DNA of 64,000 nt from a methane-oxidizing endosymbiont of Gigantopelta aegis (GTDB taxonomy: Bacteria > Pseudomonadota > Gammaproteobacteria > Methylococcales > Methylomonadaceae), in contig NZ_JAEHGD010000001.1 in NCBI RefSeq assembly GCF_016097405.1, forward strand, positions 1-64,000, given 5' to 3'. Below the pieces are notes generated by a model. It had not been told where the DNA came from. It saw only the letters and a program-made list of their open reading frames with translations, and made no database searches. This document shows positions 38,908 through 48,849 of the stretch, one piece after another. Both the position numbers and the translations under genes were made by a program. The number at the start of each line of letters is the position of its first letter. Position 1 is the stretch's first letter.

Positions 38908-41900
38908 GTGTTAAGCATTTCGCTGAATACCTTTATAATAATGGATTTTTCAGAATTGTCCATGTCCCAGATAGAACACATAAAATCACTGCGTCAACAG
39001 TTGGCCGAGTGTATGCAAGTCGATCGATTTCGCTTGAAGCGGCAATTAGATCGGCTCGCGCGTGACATCCGTTTGGGCAAGGATCTAACGGAACAAGTCA
39101 GCCGAGTGGCGGCGCGCATTGAGCAGTCGTTAGCAAAAAAAAGGGCACGGCGGGCGTCAATTCCAGTTTTTGATTATCCCGATTTACCGGTTTCAGGTAA
39201 AAAAGATGACATCGTTAAGTTGATTCGCAAGCATCAGGTAGTGATTGTTTGCGGTGAAACCGGTTCTGGCAAAACCACTCAGTTGCCCAAGATTTGTCTG
39301 GAAGCAGGGCGAGGGCAAACCGGCTTTATTGGTCACACGCAACCCCGTCGAATCGCAGCGCGCACAGTGGCTGATCGCATCGCCGAGGAGTTGGGCGAGA
39401 AGCTAGGACAGTCTGTCGGTTACAAGGTGCGCTTTCATGATAAAACCCACGATACCTCGTTGATCAAGCTGATGACGGACGGTATTTTACTGGCCGAGTC
39501 ACAAAACGATCGTTTTTTGAATCAATACGATACCCTGATTATCGATGAAGCGCATGAGCGCAGTTTGAATATCGATTTTCTGCTGGGGTATCTGAAATGG
39601 CTGTTACCCAAACGGCCAGATTTGAAACTGATCATTACCTCGGCCACGATTGACCCGGAACGCTTTGCCAAACATTTTGATGAGGCGCCGATTATTGAGG
39701 TCTCTGGGCGCACCTATCCTGTTGAAGTGCGCTATCGCCCGATTGAATTGATTGAGGAAGATGATGAAACCTCGGCTGATGTGCAGCAGGGGCTTATCGA
39801 CGCGGTGCAGGAATTGCAGCGCGATATGCCGGGCGATATTCTGATTTTTTTAAGTGGTGAACGTGAAATCAAGGAAGCTACCGATACCTTGACCCGCCAT
39901 TTTTCCAAATCCTATGATATTTTGCCGCTATATTCCAAGCTCAGTGTGCGCGAGCAGGAACGGGTTTTCAAGGGCAGTGGTAGGGCACGTATTGTATTAG
40001 CCACTAATGTCGCTGAAACCTCTTTGACTGTGCCGGGTATACGCAGTGTGATCGATACCGGCCATGCCCGCATCAGCCGCTACAGTGCGCGCAGCAAAAT
40101 CCAGCGCCTGCCTATCGAAAAAATTTCCCAGGCCAGCGCCAATCAACGGGCCGGGCGCTGCGGACGGGTGGCACCCGGGATTTGTATTCGCTTATATTCG
40201 GAAGAGGACTTTCTGAATCGGCCGCAATTTACCGAACCCGAAATTTTAAGAACTAATTTGTCGTCGGTGATTCTGCAGATGGCGGCACTGAAACTTGGAG
40301 AAATCGAAAAATTCCCGTTTGTCGAGTCACCGGAAGCGAAGATGATTCGTGATGGCAAACAGGTGTTGCATGAAGTCAACGCCTTAGATAACAACGGGAA
40401 ATTAACCGAAACCGGTCGGCAATTAGCCAAAGTTCCGGCCGACCCTCGTTTAGCACGGATGTTACTAGCAGCGGCAAAATTCAATTGTTTGACGGAAGTA
40501 GCCATTATCGTGGCTGGTTTGAGTATTCAGGACCCACGCGAAAAACCGTCAGATAAATTGCAGCAGGCTGAAAGCAAACATGCGCGCTTCAAGGATGAAA
40601 ATTCGGATTTTCTGGGCTTTTTGAATTTGTGGCAGCATTTTGAGGAAAAAAAGAAACATCTGAGCAATAACAAACTACGTAAATATTGCCGCGATAATTA
40701 TTTATCGTATGTCAGGATGCGGGAATGGCATGATATTCATAGCCAAATTATGCAGGTCATCAAGGGGGAATTGAAATTAAGACCTAATCAGGTGCCGGCA
40801 AGTTACGATGAAATTCATAAAGCCTTGTTGCCCGGTTTGTTATCGAATATCGGTTTTCGGCATGAACAATACGAATACTTAGGTGCCCGTAATTTAAAGT
40901 TTTATATTTTTCCAGGATCAGGACAACATAAAGCGCGGCCAAAATGGATTATGGCGGCCGAACAAGTGGAAACTTCCAAAGTGTATGCGCGAACGGTGGC
41001 TAAAATTGAGCCGGAATGGATCGAGCAGGCGGCGCCGCATTTGATCAAACGCAGTTATTATGATCCGCATTGGGAAAAAAAGGCCGGCCGCAGCGCGGTT
41101 TATGAACGTACCTTGTTGTATGGCATCACCTTGCAGGCTAAGCGTAAAATCCCCTATGAACGGGTTGATCCGAAGGGCGCGCGGGAAATCTTTATCCGCT
41201 GTGGGTTGGTTGCGCAGGACTATCACACCCATGCTCCGTTTTTTAAGGCTAACCAGAAGTTGCTGGAAGAAGTGGGCTATATTCAGCATAAAGGTCGCCG
41301 CGTTGATTTAATCGAAGATGAAGAGTGGTTATATACCTTTTATGACAGAATTCTGCCGGAAACGGTGGTCAATGGCATCACTCTGGATCAATGGCGTAAA
41401 AAAGCCGAAAAGGAAAATCCTAAAATCCTGTTTTTAACCAAGGAAGATTTAACCCGAGGTGGTGATGAGCATGTGGATGAATGGAATTTTCCCGACAGTA
41501 AAAAAATTGGCAATTTAACGATTCGGCTGGATTATCGGTTTGAACCCGGACATCCTGAAGATGGTGTGACGGCAGTGGTGCCCGTGCATCAGCTCAACCA
41601 ACTGACCGAAGCGCCGTTTGATTGGCTGGTGCCAGGCATGCTGGAAGAGAAGCTGATCGCCTTACTCAAGGCTTTACCGAAAAACTTGCGTAAACATTTT
41701 GTGCCAGTACCGGAAACAGTTAAAGCCTGTCTGGCAGTTGAGCCGGAAGGTAAGGGTTCGCTGTTTCAATGGTTAAGTGACAGATTGCGTAAATTAACCG
41801 GTGAATCAGTGCCCTTGAACCTGTGGCAGCCAGGTGTGTTGAGTGCACATTTACGCATGAATTTTCGTATTGTCGATGAGCAGGGCAAAATTCTGGGAAG

Positions 41901-42852
41901 CGGGCGGGATTTGAAAGCCTTGCAACAGCAATTTTCTGAAACTGCCGGTGACAGTTTTGATCAATTGGCTGCCGATGAATTGAATTTTACCGGCTGTATT
42001 GATTGGCCGGTCGATGAATTGCCGGAAACCTGGCAGTTTATCCAGAATGGTCAGTCTTTTCTTGGCTTTCCGGCGCTAGTCGATGAAGGTGAAACGGTTG
42101 GCGTAAAAATGTTCGATACCCGTGACAAAGCCGAATCGGCCCATGTCTGGGGATTGAACAAGTTGTTTCAACTGCAATGTCGAAAATCGTGTCAGTATCT
42201 GCGGAAGAACATACCCGTGGCGAAAACTGTGCCGGTATTGTATGGGCAGATGGCTCGGCATTCTATTCTCTCTGACAGGCCGGGTGGTGATTTCAAGCAG
42301 GATAGTGTGACGGCCGTGATCGCGCATGTTTTTCTGGGCAATACAGCGATTCGCAGTCAAGCTCAGTTTGAGGAATGCCTGAATCGGCATAAAACCGAGT
42401 TGGTCGAAGCGGGTAATCAGTTGGGGCAGAATCTTGATCAGATTATGGATTTGTATGTCAAAATCCGTCAGCAACTGCAACACCCCGGTGTTCAGGCAGC
42501 AACCCGCGATGATATTCAGCAGCAACTGGATTTATTGTTATATTCAGGATTTATTCGTTATACCCCGATGTCACAAATTCGGCATATTCCCCGGTATTTA
42601 AAAGCCATTTCAATGCGTCTGGAAAAACAAAAGAATGAGGCTCAAAATCTGCAAATACTTCAGCGTTATTGGCGACGTTATTGGGATGAGGTAGAAAAAC
42701 AGGCCGAAAAACAACCGCTCTGGCCTGAGCTGCAGAAATTTCGCTGGGCGTTGGAAGAGTTCAGAGTGTCATTGTTTGCCCAGCAACTCAAAACCGCCTA
42801 TCCGGTATCGGCGAAACGGCTGGAAAAAATGTGGGATGAAAGCCATTCGTAA
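38908..42852 (+). CDS. hrpA: ATP-dependent RNA helicase HrpA
   Basis: About 1,310-aa DEAH-box helicase with Walker A GETGSGKTTQLPK, IIDEAHERSL, the SAT motif ITSATIDPERF, QRAGRCGR, an OB-fold region and a very long C-terminal extension (DUF3418 type) characteristic of HrpA. It resolves ribosome collisions and remodels RNA. I prefer the GTG at 38908 because an AGGAAGG lies seven bases upstream. ATGs at 38941 and 38962 are alternatives; the last fits the E. coli N-terminus best but lacks a Shine-Dalgarno sequence. No frameshift over nearly 4 kb. Confidence 0.94.
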   Translation: MLSISLNTFIIMDFSELSMSQIEHIKSLRQQLAECMQVDRFRLKRQLDRLARDIRLGKDLTEQVSRVAARIEQSLAKKRARRASIPVFDYPDLPVSGKKDDIVKLIRKHQVVIVCGETGSGKTTQLPKICLEAGRGQTGFIGHTQPRRIAARTVADRIAEELGEKLGQSVGYKVRFHDKTHDTSLIKLMTDGILLAESQNDRFLNQYDTLIIDEAHERSLNIDFLLGYLKWLLPKRPDLKLIITSATIDPERFAKHFDEAPIIEVSGRTYPVEVRYRPIELIEEDDETSADVQQGLIDAVQELQRDMPGDILIFLSGEREIKEATDTLTRHFSKSYDILPLYSKLSVREQERVFKGSGRARIVLATNVAETSLTVPGIRSVIDTGHARISRYSARSKIQRLPIEKISQASANQRAGRCGRVAPGICIRLYSEEDFLNRPQFTEPEILRTNLSSVILQMAALKLGEIEKFPFVESPEAKMIRDGKQVLHEVNALDNNGKLTETGRQLAKVPADPRLARMLLAAAKFNCLTEVAIIVAGLSIQDPREKPSDKLQQAESKHARFKDENSDFLGFLNLWQHFEEKKKHLSNNKLRKYCRDNYLSYVRMREWHDIHSQIMQVIKGELKLRPNQVPASYDEIHKALLPGLLSNIGFRHEQYEYLGARNLKFYIFPGSGQHKARPKWIMAAEQVETSKVYARTVAKIEPEWIEQAAPHLIKRSYYDPHWEKKAGRSAVYERTLLYGITLQAKRKIPYERVDPKGAREIFIRCGLVAQDYHTHAPFFKANQKLLEEVGYIQHKGRRVDLIEDEEWLYTFYDRILPETVVNGITLDQWRKKAEKENPKILFLTKEDLTRGGDEHVDEWNFPDSKKIGNLTIRLDYRFEPGHPEDGVTAVVPVHQLNQLTEAPFDWLVPGMLEEKLIALLKALPKNLRKHFVPVPETVKACLAVEPEGKGSLFQWLSDRLRKLTGESVPLNLWQPGVLSAHLRMNFRIVDEQGKILGSGRDLKALQQQFSETAGDSFDQLAADELNFTGCIDWPVDELPETWQFIQNGQSFLGFPALVDEGETVGVKMFDTRDKAESAHVWGLNKLFQLQCRKSCQYLRKNIPVAKTVPVLYGQMARHSILSDRPGGDFKQDSVTAVIAHVFLGNTAIRSQAQFEECLNRHKTELVEAGNQLGQNLDQIMDLYVKIRQQLQHPGVQAATRDDIQQQLDLLLYSGFIRYTPMSQIRHIPRYLKAISMRLEKQKNEAQNLQILQRYWRRYWDEVEKQAEKQPLWPELQKFRWALEEFRVSLFAQQLKTAYPVSAKRLEKMWDESHS

Positions 42853-43047
42853 AGAGTATAACGTAGGTCAATCGGCAGAGTTTTGAACCTCTGTAATTTA
42901 TCTGAGTCCTATCCATTACCTGAAAAATAGCGTATGTTGAATTGTCCTGTTAAGACTTTTATGCAGTAAATCTTATTCGGTGTTTCCTGAATTCGTCTGA
43001 CCGATGTGCTCAGCATACGTTTTGCCTGCACTACAGGAGTATTGCCG

Positions 43048-45387
43048 ATGGCTTTATCTGACTATCCTGATGAGTGGCCGGATATCGATGATGATTTGTA
43101 TCATCGCTCGGTTAAGTTATTCAGCGCTGTTCGTAATCTCCTGAGTGTCAACATAAGACTGCATGCTGACGAGCAAGCCCTGCAGGGCGATATTTTTCTA
43201 TTCAATCATTTTTCCCGCTTTGAAACCTTTATTCCCCAATTTTTGATTTTTGAAAAAACTGGGGCCTACAGTTGTGCCATTGCATCTGCTGAATTTTTTA
43301 GAGAAGACACGATATTGTCCCACTATTTAAGACAAGTTGGTGTGTTTCCCCATAATCATCCGCGATTATTTCCGATATTGGCCAACCATATATTACGTGG
43401 CCGTAAAGTCATTATTTTTCCTGAAGGTGGCATGGTAAAAGATCGTCGGGTGATCGATAAAAAAGGTGAATACAGTATTTATTCCCGCATGACGGGAGAG
43501 CGGCGTAAGCAACACACCGGGGCAGCCATATTGGGACAAGGCGTTGAAATTGCCAAAGTCGCCATTAAAAAAGCATTTGCAGAGGCCAGAGATGATCAGC
43601 TACATGCCTGGAAAATAGCGTTGAAATTTGAAAACCTGGATGAATTGATGGCGGCGGCGCTGAAGCCCACATTAATTATTCCCTCAAACATCACTTTTTA
43701 CCCAATCCGGTCGTCTGAAAATTTGCTGGTTAAGAGCGTTGATTTATTTATGGGCGATATGAGTCTCAGGCAGACGGAAGAATTATTGATTGAAAGCAAT
43801 TTTTTGCTCAAGGATACGGATATGGATGTCTCAATGGGGGAGCCGATAAACCCCTGCTGTGATTGGAGCGGGCTGACCTATTGGGTGGCTGACAAGGTCG
43901 CCCAGGAAATTAAAAATATAGACGATGTTTTCAAACTAAATAAAGCACATGGCGGCTGGTGGGCGCGTTTGCTGAGTTATTTGATGACAAGAAATGCAAT
44001 ATGCTCACGTAACCAATATATGAAACAGATTTATGCCAATACCAGGGTTAATCTGAGTCATCTGGCCTCTGCTTTGATAATGAAGCGTGTGGCTAAACAA
44101 CACTATGTGATCGAAAAAAAACGGTTTTATACCGTACTGTATATTGCGATTAAACGATTGCAGAAAAAAGAAAATATACATTTACATCGAAGTCTTTTAA
44201 ATCCTGAGGATTATGCTGACTTGCTTTATGGGCATAGTCGACGTTTTGAGCAATTTATTTGTTTGGCGAAAGAGGCGGAACTGATAACCGAACAGGATGA
44301 ATGTTATCAGTTTTTACCAAAATTATGTGCGGACTACGATTTTGATCAGATTCGCCTAGAAAATCCGATTGCAGTCTATAACAATGAAGTGGCGCCGTTG
44401 CGTGTTGTGCGGCAAATTATCATGGAGGCGGATCAAGATTATACACATATCAAAGATCAGCAACTGGCGGCCTGGAGTTTTGAAGACGAGCATATGAGTC
44501 TGGCGTGCGAGCGGGCGCAATATAGCATTGAAAGCTATGATGCGATCAATATGGAACAAACGGTAATCGTCGATCCATCGCCTTTTTTCATTCAGCCGGA
44601 CAATGCTAATGGAATAGGTATTCTGCTGATTCATGGTTTGTTGGCCAGCCCTGCCGAGTTACGGGATTATGGTCATTATTTATCGCAGCAGGGATATACT
44701 GTTTTGGGTGTTCGCATAAAAGGCCACGGTACATCACCTTATGCCCTCCGCGATATCAGTTATGAGGAGTGGCTTAATAGCGTGCAAAGGGGCTTGTTTA
44801 TTTTAAAAGCACATTGTACGGAAAACGTTGTAATCGGTTTTTCTACCGGTGGTGCGTTGGGATTGAAGCTTGCACATGATTTTCCACAACACATTCAAGC
44901 CGTGGTTGCTGTTTCTGTGCCGGTTAAATTTATCAGTGCCTCATTTATGCTGGTACCGTTGTTACACAACACCAATCAGATTGTGCAATGGGTTTCTTCA
45001 TACGAAGGCGTTAAGCCATTTATCGAAAATGAACCCGAGCATCCACAGATCAATTATCGACATGTTCCTGTCAGAGCTTTATATGAATTAAGGCGCTTGA
45101 TGCATGATTTGGAGCGTGATGCATCAGAGATTAACACGCCATCATTATTGCTTTATGCCGATAAGGATCCTGTGGTGGATCCTGAGGGTGGTACGGTATT
45201 GTTTGAAAAATTGGGCGCTATTGATAAACAGATACGCCTGATCAAGGCTGATCGGCATGGTATATTGATGGAAAATAGTGGCCATATCTGGTCGTTGATC
45301 GATGCCTTTTTAGCACAGCACTGTGACGTTCAGGCCTTGGCTAGCTCCCAGAACTCTCCCTTCGCAGAACAGGAGTCCCTGTCATGA
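43048..45387 (+). CDS. Acyltransferase / alpha-beta hydrolase fusion protein
   Basis: 779-aa two-enzyme protein. The N-terminal third looks like a glycerolipid acyltransferase: FLFNHFSRFE near 54-59, where the usual HxxxxD is HxxxxE, and IIFPEGG near 124. A middle segment (about 330-540) is not recognised. The C-terminal domain is a serine hydrolase of the carboxylesterase / monoacylglycerol-lipase type: oxyanion HGLLASP, nucleophile GFSTGG (S599), acid in ADKDP and base in DRHG (H737). The start has CAGGAG nine bases upstream. It overlaps the thiolase start by four bases and heads a beta-oxidation operon, so it may recycle acyl groups from lipids. Confidence 0.85.
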   Translation: MALSDYPDEWPDIDDDLYHRSVKLFSAVRNLLSVNIRLHADEQALQGDIFLFNHFSRFETFIPQFLIFEKTGAYSCAIASAEFFREDTILSHYLRQVGVFPHNHPRLFPILANHILRGRKVIIFPEGGMVKDRRVIDKKGEYSIYSRMTGERRKQHTGAAILGQGVEIAKVAIKKAFAEARDDQLHAWKIALKFENLDELMAAALKPTLIIPSNITFYPIRSSENLLVKSVDLFMGDMSLRQTEELLIESNFLLKDTDMDVSMGEPINPCCDWSGLTYWVADKVAQEIKNIDDVFKLNKAHGGWWARLLSYLMTRNAICSRNQYMKQIYANTRVNLSHLASALIMKRVAKQHYVIEKKRFYTVLYIAIKRLQKKENIHLHRSLLNPEDYADLLYGHSRRFEQFICLAKEAELITEQDECYQFLPKLCADYDFDQIRLENPIAVYNNEVAPLRVVRQIIMEADQDYTHIKDQQLAAWSFEDEHMSLACERAQYSIESYDAINMEQTVIVDPSPFFIQPDNANGIGILLIHGLLASPAELRDYGHYLSQQGYTVLGVRIKGHGTSPYALRDISYEEWLNSVQRGLFILKAHCTENVVIGFSTGGALGLKLAHDFPQHIQAVVAVSVPVKFISASFMLVPLLHNTNQIVQWVSSYEGVKPFIENEPEHPQINYRHVPVRALYELRRLMHDLERDASEINTPSLLLYADKDPVVDPEGGTVLFEKLGAIDKQIRLIKADRHGILMENSGHIWSLIDAFLAQHCDVQALASSQNSPFAEQESLS

Positions 45388-46526
45388 AAAATGTTGTTAT
45401 TTCGGCGTTTAGTCGTTCACCCTTTACGCCAGCCCACAAAGGCGAATTAGCGGCTGTCAGGCCCGATGACATAGCGGCGCAAGTGATTAAGGCGATGCTC
45501 AAAAAATCGGCTGTTAATCCGCAAGATATTGAAGATTTGATTTTAGGCTGCGCTTTCCCTGAAGCGGAACAAGGACTGAATATGGCACGCCTTTTGGTTC
45601 ATTTAGCCGATCTGCCGATCAAAATTGCCGGTGTTACGGTGAACCGGTTTTGTGGTTCATCAATGCAGGCTATTCATATGGCGGCAGGCGCCATTCAGAT
45701 GAATGCAGGCGAGGTATTTATTTGTGCCGGTGTTGAGTCGATGAGCCGGATACCGATGGGTGGCTTTAATAGTTTGCCAAATCCTGACTTGTATCAGCGC
45801 TTTCCACAAGCCTATATCGGCATGGGTGAGACGGCAGAAAATTTAGCCCGTAAATATCACATCAGTCGCAGCGAGCAGGAGCGGTTTGCTTATTTAAGTC
45901 AGCAAAAAGCGTTACAGGCGGTGCAGCAGGGACGATTTGGTGACGAAATTGTGCCGATTTATCCTAAAAAAGGTAAGCCGGTCAGTGAGGATGGCTGTCT
46001 ACGACCGGATTCGAGCTTGGAAGCGATGGCAGAACTGAAGCCCGCTTTTTTGACGGATGGCAGCGTCACTGCTGCAACCTCTTCACCATTGACCGATGGG
46101 GCGGCCGCCGTTTTAGTGTGTAGTGAACAATATGCGGATCGACATCAATTAAACAAACTGGCCCGGATAAAAGCCATTGCCGTTTCGGCATGTGAGCCGG
46201 AAATTATGGGCATCGGTCCGGTGCAGGCAACAAAAAAGGCTTTACAGCGGGCGGCGTTGTCGTTGCAGGATATCGATTTAGTGGAATTGAACGAGGCGTT
46301 TGCAGCGCAGAGCTTGGCGGTTTTAAAGGAATTACCGATTGCCAATGACAAGCTTAATATTGACGGCGGCGCCATTGCCTTAGGGCATCCATTAGGGGCA
46401 ACGGGAGCCAGGATAACAGGTAAAGCGGCTAGTCTGTTGCAACGTGAACAAAAACGATATGCCCTGGTGACACAATGTATCGGTGGCGGGCAAGGGATTG
46501 CCACTATCCTGGAGGCGGTGTCATGA
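45384..46526 (+). CDS. Acetyl-CoA acyltransferase (3-ketoacyl-CoA thiolase)
   Basis: 380-aa thiolase cleaving 3-ketoacyl-CoA in the last beta-oxidation step. The nucleophilic Cys is in VNRFCGSSMQAIH; catalytic His and Cys are in GGAIALGHPLGATGAR and CIGGGQGIA. Length is normal for FadA/FadI. The ATGA overlap with the upstream fusion gene, and a second four-base overlap with the next gene, mark a tightly coupled operon. Biosynthetic versus degradative use is inferred from neighbours, not from the protein alone. Confidence 0.92.
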   Translation: MKNVVISAFSRSPFTPAHKGELAAVRPDDIAAQVIKAMLKKSAVNPQDIEDLILGCAFPEAEQGLNMARLLVHLADLPIKIAGVTVNRFCGSSMQAIHMAAGAIQMNAGEVFICAGVESMSRIPMGGFNSLPNPDLYQRFPQAYIGMGETAENLARKYHISRSEQERFAYLSQQKALQAVQQGRFGDEIVPIYPKKGKPVSEDGCLRPDSSLEAMAELKPAFLTDGSVTAATSSPLTDGAAAVLVCSEQYADRHQLNKLARIKAIAVSACEPEIMGIGPVQATKKALQRAALSLQDIDLVELNEAFAAQSLAVLKELPIANDKLNIDGGAIALGHPLGATGARITGKAASLLQREQKRYALVTQCIGGGQGIATILEAVS

Positions 46527-48835
46527 AAATAGCACGTGTAGCGGTTATTGGTGCCGGGGTGATGGGCAGTGCGATTGCGGCTCAAATTGCCAACGCCGGA
46601 GTATCCGTCGAGTTGCTGGATAGAGTCGATGAGAAGCAGACCGATCGCGATGCAATTGCCCGTGCGGCCATAACCCGGTTGTTAAAGACAAAGCCCGCGC
46701 CATTGATGCATCCGCGCAATGCCCAACTGATTCGCCCCGGAAATATTGAAGATGATTTGAAGCGTGTAGCGACTGTTGACTGGGTCATTGAAGCGGTGAT
46801 TGAGGATTTGGCTATTAAACAGGATTTATACCGTAAACTGACTGAAATCTGTAAGCCGAAGACATTGATTTCTTCCAATACATCTACCTTACCATTAGCG
46901 CTTTTAACTGCCGGTCAATCTGAGACATTTAAAAAGCGTTTCATGATTACGCATTTTTTTAATCCGCCACGATATATGCGTCTTTTGGAATTGGTGGCTC
47001 CTGTTGAAATCGATACCGAATTGTTTGACGCTGTAACACAATTTGCCGATATGAGTTTAGGGAAAGGCTGTGTGATTTGTAAAGATACGCCGGGGTTTAT
47101 TGCCAACCGAATCGGCACTTTCTGGATGCAAACAGCCGTGTTACAAGCGATTCAGATGGATGTGCCGGTGCAGCAGGCCGATACGGTGATGGCGCTTTTT
47201 GGTATTCCTAAGACGGGGGTGTTCGGGTTGCTGGATCTGATTGGATTGGATTTGATGCCTCATGTTTTGAAAGGTTTCAAGCAAGCCTTATCAGCCGATG
47301 ACAAATTGTATCAAATTGCAGTACTTCCAGAGCCTATTCAGAACATGATCGATAAGGGCTATACCGGCCGAAAAGGCAAAGGCGGTTTTTATCGCTTGAA
47401 GCCGGGTGAAAAACAAAAAATCAAACAAGTCATCGATTTGAAAACCGGTGATTATCATGTCGCGGATAAATTTAAAATTCAAGATGTGACGCATAAAGTA
47501 GAAGATCTACGGCATTTTTTAGAAAGCAACCAGCCTCTTTCACGTTATGCCTGGCGGGTATGGGCGGATACCTTTTGCTATGCGGCCAGCCTGATTCCTG
47601 AAATTGCAGATGATATTGCTACGGTCGATCGCGCGATGCGGTTGGGCTACAACTGGCGCTATGGACCGTTTGAATTATTAGAACGTTTGGGGGTTCGGTG
47701 GTTTATTGAGCGTTTGCAACAGCAGCAGGAGCAAATACCTGCGTTACTGGCTGATGGAAAAGCATTATATCGGGTGGAAAAGGGTAAACAGCATTTTCTG
47801 GATGCAGAGGGTCGTTATCATCCGCTTCAGCGCGCTGCCGGTGTGATGTTGCTTGAAGACATCAAAATACAAACTACTCCGATATTACATAATGCCTCCG
47901 CCAGTCTGTGGGATATTGGCGATGGCGTTGTGTGTTTTGAAATGCACAGCAAAATGAATACGCTGGATCCCGATAACTTAGGCTTATTGCAACAAAGCAT
48001 CGATAAAGTTACGCATGAATACCGCGCAATGGTGATCTATAACGAAGCCGATAATTTTTCGGCTGGCGCAAATCTGACATTGCTGGCACCTGCCATTCAG
48101 GCCGAGGATTGGGATACGGTCAAGGCAATTATTCATCTGGGGCAAAATAGTTATCGCATGCTTAAATATGCGCCGTTTCCCGTAGTAGGTGCTCCAACGG
48201 GTCTGGCATTAGGAGGAGGCTGTGAGATTTTATTGCATTGTGATGCCATTCAAGCGCATGCTGAACTGTATATGGGGTTGGTTGAGGTTGGTGTTGGGCT
48301 TGTTCCGGCTTGGGGAGGCTGTAAGGAGTTGCTGCGGCGTTGGATGACATATCCAAAAATAGCGAAAGGCCCAATACCGCCTATTGCCAAGACATTTGAG
48401 TTAATTGGTATGGCTAAGGTGTCTCAATCGGCTCAAGAAGCGAGAGACTTTTTGTTTCTGGCGGAAACGGATGGCATTACCATGAATAAGGATCGTTTGT
48501 TGAGCGATGCTAAATCTAGAGCCATTGGATTGGCAGAGCAGTATCAGCCGCCTGAGTCACCAGTATTTTATTTGCCCGGAAAAAGTGGCTGGGCGGCACT
48601 CGATATTGCATTGCATAATATGTATTTGTCCGGTCAGGCGACGGCCTATGATGTCGTCATTGGGCGGCATTTGGCGACGGTTTTAAGCGGTGGTGATACC
48701 GATATTATCCAGCCATTGAGTGAACAGGAACTTTTGGATTTAGAGTTGGAGGCTTTTTTAGCTCTGTTGAAAAATTCACAAACCCTAGCTCGATTGGCGC
48801 ATATGCTTAAAACCGGAAAACCTCTCAAAAATTAA
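46523..48835 (+). CDS. 3-hydroxyacyl-CoA dehydrogenase / enoyl-CoA hydratase
   Basis: 770-aa bifunctional beta-oxidation enzyme with the dehydrogenase first and the crotonase last, as in FadN-type proteins and opposite to E. coli FadB. The NAD-binding site VIGAGVMGSAIAAQIANAG is at residue 8. NTSTLPL, HFFNPPRYMRLLELV and KDTPGFIANRIG follow. The crotonase domain (about residues 480-700) has FSAGANL and GLALGGGCEILLHCD, with the catalytic Glu expected in ELYMGLVEVGVGLVP. The start is the ATG overlapping the thiolase stop. It probably forms a complex with the thiolase. Confidence 0.92.
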   Translation: MKIARVAVIGAGVMGSAIAAQIANAGVSVELLDRVDEKQTDRDAIARAAITRLLKTKPAPLMHPRNAQLIRPGNIEDDLKRVATVDWVIEAVIEDLAIKQDLYRKLTEICKPKTLISSNTSTLPLALLTAGQSETFKKRFMITHFFNPPRYMRLLELVAPVEIDTELFDAVTQFADMSLGKGCVICKDTPGFIANRIGTFWMQTAVLQAIQMDVPVQQADTVMALFGIPKTGVFGLLDLIGLDLMPHVLKGFKQALSADDKLYQIAVLPEPIQNMIDKGYTGRKGKGGFYRLKPGEKQKIKQVIDLKTGDYHVADKFKIQDVTHKVEDLRHFLESNQPLSRYAWRVWADTFCYAASLIPEIADDIATVDRAMRLGYNWRYGPFELLERLGVRWFIERLQQQQEQIPALLADGKALYRVEKGKQHFLDAEGRYHPLQRAAGVMLLEDIKIQTTPILHNASASLWDIGDGVVCFEMHSKMNTLDPDNLGLLQQSIDKVTHEYRAMVIYNEADNFSAGANLTLLAPAIQAEDWDTVKAIIHLGQNSYRMLKYAPFPVVGAPTGLALGGGCEILLHCDAIQAHAELYMGLVEVGVGLVPAWGGCKELLRRWMTYPKIAKGPIPPIAKTFELIGMAKVSQSAQEARDFLFLAETDGITMNKDRLLSDAKSRAIGLAEQYQPPESPVFYLPGKSGWAALDIALHNMYLSGQATAYDVVIGRHLATVLSGGDTDIIQPLSEQELLDLELEAFLALLKNSQTLARLAHMLKTGKPLKN

Positions 48836-48849
48836 ACAGGAGGTCTGCT